From assembly GCA_000996085.1 (NCBI GenBank), contig LBYG01000024.1, forward strand, positions 1 to 36,695: a DNA stretch of 36,695 nt, read 5' to 3'. The stretch's first letter is position 1. Each line of letters opens with the position of its first letter. This DNA is from Parcubacteria group bacterium GW2011_GWB1_40_14 (GTDB taxonomy: Bacteria; Patescibacteriota; Minisyncoccia; Terrybacterales; GWB1-40-14). Made by a program: the position numbers and the translations under genes. Below, one piece after another: positions 29,234 through 36,695 of the stretch. Below the pieces are notes generated by a model. It saw nothing but the letters and a program-made list of their open reading frames with translations, had not been told where the DNA came from and did not search any database.

Positions 29234-32200
29234 ATGGTGCTTAGGGATATTACAATTAAGAATAATACGCCCTTATCTTTGTTAAGAGGTGGTTATACTT
29301 TAATTGAGCTCACGGTTGTAGTATCAATTGTTGTTTTTGTTTCGATCGTTATATTGGTAAATACTAAAGGCAGTGATAGGGCACTGGCAGTTAAGCGTCA
29401 GTCCAATGATATTGCTTTATCTCTGGCAAAAGCCAGAGATAATGCCGCAAGTTCAACGCCTTATTTGGGACAAATAGTTTATGGTTATGGCGTGCGTTTT
29501 AATCTTCAAAGCGATAAACAGAGCTATATTATATTTGCGGACACAAATAATAACGCAAAATGTGACGACGTTGCTTGCGGGTGCACTTTTGGCTGCAAAC
29601 AAGAATTGGTGGAAAAACGTATTTTAGATTCTAAGACAACTTTAGATAATTTGGGCATGAACAGTGCTGATTCTTTATCTTATTGCAGCACAACCACATG
29701 CTCTTCTTTGACCGTATATTTTTGTCCACCCAACCCGAATACATTTATTTTTGGTCAGGGAGCCGCTGTTACCGCTCCATTTAATTGTTCTGCTTCAAAT
29801 TTGAACCCAAATAATATAGCCCGAGGAGATATTATAGTAGCCGGCTTGGGCGGGGGAACAAATCTTCAGTCTAAGGGTATAATTACCGTTAGAAAAACTT
29901 CAGCTATTCAGGTTGGATATAGTATTATGACGACCCCGGTGCCTCCTCCGCCTTCCCCGCCTGCATTGCCCTCAGAAAATCTTACACAGATCCGTTATCA
30001 TTGGAGAAATGATGTCGGAGGTGAGACGACCGCAAATTCCGCGACAGGTGGAACAGAAAATACTATTTTGAAGAATGTTTTGAAAAATGAAACCAAGCGC
30101 TTGCGTATAGAAATAGCAAACAAAGGAAGCGCTGATTCCGCATCAATCTCGTATCGTATTGAGTTTAGAGCCAAAGGTTCTTCTTGCGGCGATGATACCG
30201 TGGGAACGTGGCGTGACGTACAGACTGGCCCTGAATGGAATATGGCAAATAATTCCGGAGGAATAATTAATGCTTCCGCAACTTCCGACGTTAATCCTAT
30301 ATCAAGCGGGGGCGTTAATAATGAAAATCCAAGTTTTAAAGCAGGTTATTTTATGGATACGAGTAGCATAACTCCATCGATGACTTTAACTGCTTCTGAA
30401 TTTACAGAGCTTGAATATTCAATTCGTGCCGGCGGTCCGGCGCCAGATGGAGAAACATATTGTTTTCGTGTCACTAATGCAGCTTATGCCGCAGGCACTT
30501 CCAGCGCAACAAACAAATTTACATATCAAATTTATCCTGAACTTACTTTAGCCGGTCCAAGTTTAGCTCAAATTCACTATCGTTGGCGTGCTGATGATGG
30601 GGATGAGCCAGCGCCTCCGCCTATCGCTGGCGCAAGTTGGGCTACCGCTGAAGATACCAAGTTGGAAAATTTAATAGAAGGAAATCAACGTAGACTTCGT
30701 ATAGAGATTTCTAACCGGGGAGAAGATTCTTCTTTGGGAGCGCAGTATCAACTTGAATATAGATTAAAGAGCGGTTCTTCCTGTGGAGGTACGGGATGGG
30801 GCAAGGTGCCAGCGTTAATAGACATTGGATATTCCACTTCGCCATGGCAAATAGTTAATTCTGCGATTGTTGGTGTAACTGACGGCGAAGCTACAACTAA
30901 TTTTTTAGGAAGTCTTACTGACGACCCGGGAAAAACTTTCGCTCCAGGAAGGTTGCAGGAGGCAACAAATCTTACTGCCTCAATAACGCTTAGTAAAACC
31001 CAGTTTACAGAATTGGAATTTTCAATACGACCCACTGCGTTCGCACAAGACGGCACAACTACTTGTTTTCGTTTAACTAATGCCGGTTCAACCGCGGCAT
31101 TCGATTATATTTTATATCCTGAAGTTGGCACGGCTCCAGCACCGGAAATTTCGGTAAGCGATATTTCTAAATACGCATGGAATCCAAGCGCAGGATGGAT
31201 ATCTTTTAGGGATGACAGCGAAAACCGGGTGGTAAAAGTCGGTATAGTTGATTTTATTGGCAACGGAAAGATTTTAAGCACAGGTAATTTTGTAAGTTTT
31301 AATTGTGCCTCAGCTCCTAAAGCCGGCGGAGATTGTACACCAGCGGGTTCATCTGATTATAAAGTTACGAGGGACTCCAGTGGCAATGTTTTTGGATGGG
31401 CATGGAGCGATGACTATGGTTGGATAAGCTTGAATTGCGCAAACGATTTTAATCCTTCACTTGCCGGAGTCCAAGCCCAATGCTTAGCGCAAGGAGGCTA
31501 CGACTATAAAGTAACAATCAATGTAAACGACGGCGCTTTTCATGGCTGGGCATGGAACGATATTTTGGGTTGGATAAGTTTTAACTGCGCGGAAAATTCA
31601 GATGGAGTTTGTGTTTCTTCTAATTATGAAGTGCGTCTTGAAAGCCCACTTCCGCAAGGTTCCAATGTGCCACCTGACACTAAATGTAATGTTGATCCTT
31701 TAACGGGTTCTCCCGGTACAACAACATTTAATTATGATGCTTTAGGTACAAGCGATTTTGAAAATAATTATCCGATAACTTATTCTTGGGATCTAGACGG
31801 TAATGGGGTATTTGGTGATGCTACTGATGTGGGACCCGTTCAAAAAGTTTATCAGATTGATGGAAGATATACCGCTCAGGTTCGAGGAACAGATAATGTC
31901 GGGAATTCAAAAGTTGTTTCTTGTGCAGAAGTTACTGTAAGCAATCCGCCAGTTATGACTTCTTGTGTTAGGGTTAGCTCCATTCCTCCTTCCGGTTACT
32001 TTTTGACTACTGATCAGATAAGATACAGAATTAGTGCTTCTGATCCCGATAATAATCAGATTTACTATACTATAAATTGGGGAGATTTGAGCGCTTCTCG
32101 TGTTCCTTCGACTGGAATGGTTTTTGATGATATTGCCCAAGACGCGTATAAAATTTATTCTGCGCAGGGAACTTTTATTCCCAATGTTACGGTTACAGAT

Positions 32201-34045
32201 TCTTTCGGGGTTAGCAGTTCTCCTGCGTATAATTGTCCCTCGGTTATAGTAAAAGCTGTTCCAACTACCCCGACTTTAAGCGCGGTTCGTGGCAACCAAC
32301 AAGTCGCGCTTAGTTGGTTAGCGCCTTCTGATGATGGCGGCTCGCCAATAACTAATTACAAGATTTATCGCGGCACAACGTCAGGAAATCTTTCCCTGTT
32401 GACTACCGTAGGAAATGTTCTTTCTTATAACAATATAGAGCTTACTAATGGAACTACTTATTATTATCAAGTTGCCGCAGTTACGGTAGTTGGAGAAGGA
32501 TTCAAAAGTAATGAAGTAAGCGCTAAGCCGGCAACAGTTCCAAGCGCGCCAGGTGGCTTACTTGCAATCTCAGGAGACGCTCAAATAACTTTGAATTGGA
32601 ACGCGCCAAGTTCAGACGGAGGAGATTTTATAACTACATATTCTATATATAGAGGAACTTCGTCTGGAAATGAGACTTTCTTGCAAGATACAGGCAGTGC
32701 CGGGCTTTCATTTATTGATATCGGTTTGAATAATGGAACGACATACTATTATAAAGTTTCCGCGAAGAATCCTGTAGGTGAAAGTTTAGCTCAAAGTAAT
32801 GAAGCAAGCTCCACGCCGGTTGGTTTACCTGGCGCGCCGCAGAATCTTGCGGTATGTTCGCCGGACGCAAGTCCATGCGACGATCAATTAATTCTTACCT
32901 GGAATCCTCCGCTTTCAGACGGTGGCTCATCGATAATCGGTTATACTATTTATCGGCAAGATCGTATTCTCCCGATAGCCCAAGGAGCAACTTCTCCTTA
33001 TACAGATACTGACGGAATCACAAATGGAGCCCAGTATTGTTATACTGTGAAAGCGGTTAATGTTCGCGGTGTTGGTCCTGAAAGTTCACTGGTATGTTTT
33101 ACTCCTGCCGCGGCGCCATTTATCACGGCACAGAACGCGACTTCAGTCGCCGCGTTTTCCGCCACATTACAGAGTCTTATTAATCCTGGAGGAGCGGCAA
33201 CCACCGTATGGTATAGATATGGTACGTCAAACGGCACATGCAGTGATACTTTTGGAAGTGTTCAAACTTCAGATATTCTTATTTCATCAGGCACTATTGC
33301 AGTCCAGGAACCTCAGTCAGTTTCTAATTTACTTGCCGGTACGACATATTATTTCTGCGCGATAGCTGAAAACTGGCAGGGGAGAAGATATGGCGCGGTC
33401 TTGAGTTTTAAAACAACAATTGGTTTAAGAAATGTTGCAACGAACGGAACAAGCGCGGCCGATCCCAACCTTCCTATTAATAAACCCGCTGGAGTTGTTA
33501 CCGGAGATATTATGGTGGCTGCGATATTTACTAATTCAACTGTTACTATTACTCCGCCTGATGCTAGTTGGAGCACGGTTCTAAATACCGTTAACTCAAC
33601 TCTCGCACGACAGATTATATTTATGAAAATCGCAACTGCCAGTGAGCCTGCTTCGTATACGTTTACGTTTTCTTCATCTATACGTGCAGCTGGTGGAATT
33701 GCTGCTTATGCGGGCGTTAATACCGCTACACCTCTTAACGGTACCCCGGCAGGAAACATTTGTTCGTCTTCATGTGGTGCTACTATTAATGTTCCTTCGG
33801 TTACCACAAGTGTCCAGAAAACTATGGTATTGGCGTTCTTAGGCAAAACCAATAACAATCCCGCTTTGGGTCAGGTGAGTAATATGACTGAACATTGGGA
33901 TGTTTTTTCAACGGGTCCAAATCCTCGTATTGAATCTTCACAGGATGATTTATTATTGGGAACCAGCGGCGCGATCGGAACGCAGACAGCAAGCGGGGCT
34001 TCTGTCCCATGGATCGCGCAAATTATGGCGTTGAATCCTCAATAG
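29234..34045 (+). CDS. Giant pseudopilin-like surface protein with PKD and FN3 domains
   Basis: The protein is 1603 aa. A class III signal (LLRGG then YTLIELTVVVSIVVFVSIVILV, cleavage after G20, E5 present) and a GspH-like region (to about 230) are followed by a proline-rich linker, two repeats opening LTQIRYHWRNDVGGE / LAQIHYRWRADDGDE (about 248-440 and 444-630), three GWISFNC-type motifs (about 640-790), PKD-like domains (about 820-1010), three fibronectin III domains (about 1010-1290), a further Ig-like unit and a beta-rich C-terminal domain. It is likely processed by PilD and carried on or near the pilus as an adhesin or tip protein. A normal pseudopilin is 150-250 aa, so this is a fusion. 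Confidence 0.85.
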   Translation: MVLRDITIKNNTPLSLLRGGYTLIELTVVVSIVVFVSIVILVNTKGSDRALAVKRQSNDIALSLAKARDNAASSTPYLGQIVYGYGVRFNLQSDKQSYIIFADTNNNAKCDDVACGCTFGCKQELVEKRILDSKTTLDNLGMNSADSLSYCSTTTCSSLTVYFCPPNPNTFIFGQGAAVTAPFNCSASNLNPNNIARGDIIVAGLGGGTNLQSKGIITVRKTSAIQVGYSIMTTPVPPPPSPPALPSENLTQIRYHWRNDVGGETTANSATGGTENTILKNVLKNETKRLRIEIANKGSADSASISYRIEFRAKGSSCGDDTVGTWRDVQTGPEWNMANNSGGIINASATSDVNPISSGGVNNENPSFKAGYFMDTSSITPSMTLTASEFTELEYSIRAGGPAPDGETYCFRVTNAAYAAGTSSATNKFTYQIYPELTLAGPSLAQIHYRWRADDGDEPAPPPIAGASWATAEDTKLENLIEGNQRRLRIEISNRGEDSSLGAQYQLEYRLKSGSSCGGTGWGKVPALIDIGYSTSPWQIVNSAIVGVTDGEATTNFLGSLTDDPGKTFAPGRLQEATNLTASITLSKTQFTELEFSIRPTAFAQDGTTTCFRLTNAGSTAAFDYILYPEVGTAPAPEISVSDISKYAWNPSAGWISFRDDSENRVVKVGIVDFIGNGKILSTGNFVSFNCASAPKAGGDCTPAGSSDYKVTRDSSGNVFGWAWSDDYGWISLNCANDFNPSLAGVQAQCLAQGGYDYKVTINVNDGAFHGWAWNDILGWISFNCAENSDGVCVSSNYEVRLESPLPQGSNVPPDTKCNVDPLTGSPGTTTFNYDALGTSDFENNYPITYSWDLDGNGVFGDATDVGPVQKVYQIDGRYTAQVRGTDNVGNSKVVSCAEVTVSNPPVMTSCVRVSSIPPSGYFLTTDQIRYRISASDPDNNQIYYTINWGDLSASRVPSTGMVFDDIAQDAYKIYSAQGTFIPNVTVTDSFGVSSSPAYNCPSVIVKAVPTTPTLSAVRGNQQVALSWLAPSDDGGSPITNYKIYRGTTSGNLSLLTTVGNVLSYNNIELTNGTTYYYQVAAVTVVGEGFKSNEVSAKPATVPSAPGGLLAISGDAQITLNWNAPSSDGGDFITTYSIYRGTSSGNETFLQDTGSAGLSFIDIGLNNGTTYYYKVSAKNPVGESLAQSNEASSTPVGLPGAPQNLAVCSPDASPCDDQLILTWNPPLSDGGSSIIGYTIYRQDRILPIAQGATSPYTDTDGITNGAQYCYTVKAVNVRGVGPESSLVCFTPAAAPFITAQNATSVAAFSATLQSLINPGGAATTVWYRYGTSNGTCSDTFGSVQTSDILISSGTIAVQEPQSVSNLLAGTTYYFCAIAENWQGRRYGAVLSFKTTIGLRNVATNGTSAADPNLPINKPAGVVTGDIMVAAIFTNSTVTITPPDASWSTVLNTVNSTLARQIIFMKIATASEPASYTFTFSSSIRAAGGIAAYAGVNTATPLNGTPAGNICSSSCGATINVPSVTTSVQKTMVLAFLGKTNNNPALGQVSNMTEHWDVFSTGPNPRIESSQDDLLLGTSGAIGTQTASGASVPWIAQIMALNPQ

Positions 34046-34130
34046 CAAATAATTTTTAATTTAGAATTGAGAATTTAAAATTTGTGCAGATAATTGTGCA
34101 TAACTTCTTTGTATATAAATGTTTTTGAAG

Positions 34131-34139
34131 TGGTATACT
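34131..34139 (+). promoter_or_regulatory. Extended -10 promoter of the terminal surface-protein gene
   Basis: TG-G-TATACT (5 of 6) lies 21 bp before the ATG at 34161. No strong -35 is seen. Confidence 0.5.
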
Positions 34140-34160
34140 TTAAAGTAAGATAAAAATAGA

Positions 34161-36695
34161 ATGATTAAACTGTTTTCAGAATTCAATAAAAAAACAGCTC
34201 TACGTGCTGTAGTTTTTGGTTTTATTGCCATTGGTGGCGGAATTTTTGCTGTGCGAATAGTTTCCGCGGCCTGGACCGGACCTACTGCAAATCCGCCCAA
34301 TAACAATCCATCTTTTTGGATTTCGACCGTACCTCCTGCCTCACCGGTTGTATATTACGGAACCGGCGGAGGGAAGGTAGGTATTGGAACAAGTACCCCC
34401 AGTGCCTCGTTGGCAGATAAATCTTTGGATGTTGCGGGAGATATAAATGCCGCACGAATTTGTATAAATGGTGTTTGTAAAAATGATTGGGGGGCGGTAA
34501 GCGGTTTAACTGATGCTTTTAACAAAGTTGCGAATAACGCGAATGTCACGCAATTTTCTGCAGTTGGCGGGGACAGAATTCAGTTTGATGCCGGAAGCGG
34601 TTTGGGTGTAAGTTTTTTTTCTGCAAGTAACAGAGTTACATATAATTTAGTAGATTGTCCGACCACAGGACAAATTTTAAAAGATAATGGAAGTGGTTGG
34701 ATATGCGGTACTGATAACGGAGGAAATATTTCAAGCGGAACAATAACAGGTCAGACGTTATGGTGGGACAATATTTTAAGTCAGTGGACAGCCGGAAATA
34801 ATATCATGGTCAATAGCAGTTCAACCGGCGCCCCAACAGGTTTTGATCCAAATTACAGAACAACTATTGGCAACAGCGCGGCCGGAAGTAGTCTTGGTGG
34901 AATAAAAGCAGAAGTTAACGGACTTACTGCTCCGGCAATATATTTAAATAACGCGGCTTCAGGTGGGTTGTCTCTTGATACGGGTTCTTTTCAATTGCGG
35001 GGAGTTGCTGCGGGTTCTGTTTCTGTTCCAGGAGTAGGGAATGGAAGAATCTATTATGATTCAACTAATAATAAATTTAAATGTTGGGAAGGCGGAGTAT
35101 TAAAAGATTGTATTACTGATTCTACTTCGCGTCCGCAAATTCAATTTGGTGGAGGCAGCAGTCAGGATTTACGTTTTTATCGTTCGGTGCCTGCAACGTT
35201 AACTCTCGATAATAATGCGGGTGGCGCGGCTAATCTTAATGTTACCGGCGCATATCAGCAAAATGGCACTTCGGGCGTTTCTGTCGCTGCATGTACCGCT
35301 GGGCAATTTTTGACCGGTACTGTTGCCGGCGGCATCGTAACTTCCGGAAGTTGTAGTACGCCATCAGTATCTAACGCTCTGCGCGCGGATAATGGTAGTG
35401 GTGTCGCTAGTGATTATGTTGCACGCATTAAACTTAGTACGGATACAACTGGTTATCGTGCACGATTAGGACTTGATGCTTCAAGTAGAGGCGCATTAGA
35501 ATTTGGCCTGGGCGGCGGCGCGACCGCACTTGATACAAGCATATATCGAATCGGCGCAGGCCAACTTCGTTTGGATAATTATTTGGGTATTGCCGGAGGA
35601 GTTGATACAAATTACGGGCTTACTCTTTCAACCCGAGGCGTTAAAGCCGAATCTTCAAGCGCAACTCAGCCCGCAGGATATTTTGACAACACAAGTACCG
35701 GTCCTGATTTAATTATTAATGGCGCGGCGCAAAACTGGCCAAGCGCTAATTCTTCAGGAATTCTCACTAACAATGGTTCGGGACTTCTTACGTGGGTAGC
35801 AGCAGGCGCGAGTATTACTTGCAATCCTACTTGTACAACCAATTATGTTCCTAAATTCAATAGCGCGAGCACTGTAGGAAATTCTCAAATCTTTGATAAT
35901 GGAACTAATGTAGGTATCGGGACAACAAGTCCTGACCAAAAACTACACGTACAAGGTACGCTTCAAGTAGGAGACGATCTGTTCCCGGGAAGTTTCATAA
36001 ATATAATAGGCGCAGGGATAAGTACTGATTTTGGAATACAAGCAGGAGGCGAGACTAATCCAGATGCAAAATGGAGAATTTATGGCAATACAAACGAACC
36101 AAGGTTGATGTTTGATGTTGGTGAGATTATGGTGGTGAGTTTAGTGGGTGGCAACGTCGGTATCGGTACAACCGCACCAGGCGCAAAACTTGAAGTTGCA
36201 GGCCAAGTAAAAATCACAGGAGGTATTCCAGGCGCAGGTAAAGTATTAACTTCAGATTCTGTAGGTCTTGCAACGTGGCAAACTCCGTCTGCTGCTCCCG
36301 CAACAACTGTTAGCCAGGATAGTGGTGATGCCGTCACTAACAATTATGTTTCTCGTATTAAACTTGCTTCACCCACTGATACTACCGGCTATCGTGCGTT
36401 GTTAGGATTAGATGGTTCTAGTCGTGGAGCGTTACGATTTGGTCCCGGAGGCGCAGGAACTTTTGATACGGCTCTTTATCGCAATTCAGCAAACGTCCTT
36501 CAATTTGATTACGCGTTGACCACAGAAGGAAACGCGGATCCTGCTTATCATATTACACTTAACTCAAATCTGTTTGCTAATAACCCAAGAGGAGGCATTA
36601 AAGCGGATATTAATGAAAGCGATACGGTTCAATCAAATATTGCCGCGTATTTTTCTGCGGCTAATTCAACGATAGGGAATTACGCATTATTAACC
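34161..36695 (+). CDS. Large secreted repeat protein, tail-fibre-like (3' end outside window)
   Basis: The ORF track misses this gene because it has no stop in the window: 845 codons are open from ATG 34161 to the last base. An N-terminal TM or signal (VVFGFIAIGGGIFAV) ends in IVSAAW, a plausible signal peptidase site. The rest is Gly/Ser/Asn/Thr-rich, with VGIGT(S/T)xP motifs at about 34376, 35911 and 36149. A module of about 115 aa occurs twice (SNYVARIKL...TTGYRA.LGLD.SSRGAL.FG, from about 35368 and 36300). VGIGTTxP repeats are typical of phage-tail-fibre-like and CPR surface proteins that often end in a peptidase S74 chaperone; that end is not visible. It is probably exported to the cell surface. 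Confidence 0.8.
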   Translation, partial: MIKLFSEFNKKTALRAVVFGFIAIGGGIFAVRIVSAAWTGPTANPPNNNPSFWISTVPPASPVVYYGTGGGKVGIGTSTPSASLADKSLDVAGDINAARICINGVCKNDWGAVSGLTDAFNKVANNANVTQFSAVGGDRIQFDAGSGLGVSFFSASNRVTYNLVDCPTTGQILKDNGSGWICGTDNGGNISSGTITGQTLWWDNILSQWTAGNNIMVNSSSTGAPTGFDPNYRTTIGNSAAGSSLGGIKAEVNGLTAPAIYLNNAASGGLSLDTGSFQLRGVAAGSVSVPGVGNGRIYYDSTNNKFKCWEGGVLKDCITDSTSRPQIQFGGGSSQDLRFYRSVPATLTLDNNAGGAANLNVTGAYQQNGTSGVSVAACTAGQFLTGTVAGGIVTSGSCSTPSVSNALRADNGSGVASDYVARIKLSTDTTGYRARLGLDASSRGALEFGLGGGATALDTSIYRIGAGQLRLDNYLGIAGGVDTNYGLTLSTRGVKAESSSATQPAGYFDNTSTGPDLIINGAAQNWPSANSSGILTNNGSGLLTWVAAGASITCNPTCTTNYVPKFNSASTVGNSQIFDNGTNVGIGTTSPDQKLHVQGTLQVGDDLFPGSFINIIGAGISTDFGIQAGGETNPDAKWRIYGNTNEPRLMFDVGEIMVVSLVGGNVGIGTTAPGAKLEVAGQVKITGGIPGAGKVLTSDSVGLATWQTPSAAPATTVSQDSGDAVTNNYVSRIKLASPTDTTGYRALLGLDGSSRGALRFGPGGAGTFDTALYRNSANVLQFDYALTTEGNADPAYHITLNSNLFANNPRGGIKADINESDTVQSNIAAYFSAANSTIGNYALLT

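Noticed and set aside
1-36695. CRISPR arrays
   Set aside because: No set of regularly spaced short repeats with unique spacers and no cas genes were seen; the repeats found are palindromic elements.
1-36695. Alternative genetic code (UGA as glycine)
   Set aside because: UGA ends the exonuclease gene in the expected place and no long frame contains in-frame UGA.

Overview
The window looks like chromosomal DNA of a Patescibacteria/CPR bacterium of the Parcubacteria type (inference, no marker phylogeny possible here). Reasons: AT-rich DNA, short intergenic spaces, many genes without Shine-Dalgarno sites, a complete Gram-positive-like type IV pilus locus next to comFC, very large secreted proteins with GWISFNC-type and VGIGT repeats, and abundant small palindromic repeats. 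TGA is used as a stop (exonuclease gene), so the code is 11 and not the UGA-Gly code of Gracilibacteria/SR1.

Layout. 1-2300: small genes (MscS-like channel, zinc-finger protein, DEDDh exonuclease, ClpP-like protease), several closed by clear terminators. 2380-10180: a PrkA/YeaG kinase, a DUF444/YeaH vWA-like protein, SpoVR/YcgB and a second, divergent PrkA-like ATPase. This block looks richer in G+C and CGN codons than its surroundings. 10180-15230: a processive family-2 glycosyltransferase, then recG and a CPBP protease on the minus strand. 15170-18620: a repeat-rich tRNA zone with tRNA-Arg, tRNA-Ser(TGA), tRNA-Ser(GCT), a GIY-YIG gene with a truncated copy of its start, a LAGLIDADG endonuclease, a two-TM protein and a truncated DsrE-like gene. 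18622-29139: comFC diverging from pilM-pilN-pilO-pilP-like-pilB-pilT-pilC-pilA-pilD plus two small membrane proteins. 29234-36695: a 1603-aa pseudopilin/FN3 fusion and a secreted repeat protein that runs off the window end.

How it fits together: PilM/N/O/P form the inner-membrane platform, PilB and PilT extend and retract, PilC anchors, PilD processes PilA and probably the giant pseudopilin, and ComFC suggests the pilus serves DNA uptake. The large surface proteins may be host-contact adhesins.

The most unusual signal is a set of short elements sitting exactly at start codons inside the pil operon. A 138-bp element with 20-bp inverted ends is flanked by TATG at the pilM start. A perfect 97-bp repeat sharing the same left end stands before pilO and before pilP, and both of those reading frames then lack a normal start codon. 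A different 125-bp element with perfect 16-bp inverted ends is flanked by ATGAAT at the pilT start, and a solitary copy of its arm lies in the pilA leader. A second unusual signal is recG, which carries five in-frame insertions derived from dispersed small repeats. All calls are from reading the sequence; no database search was run.
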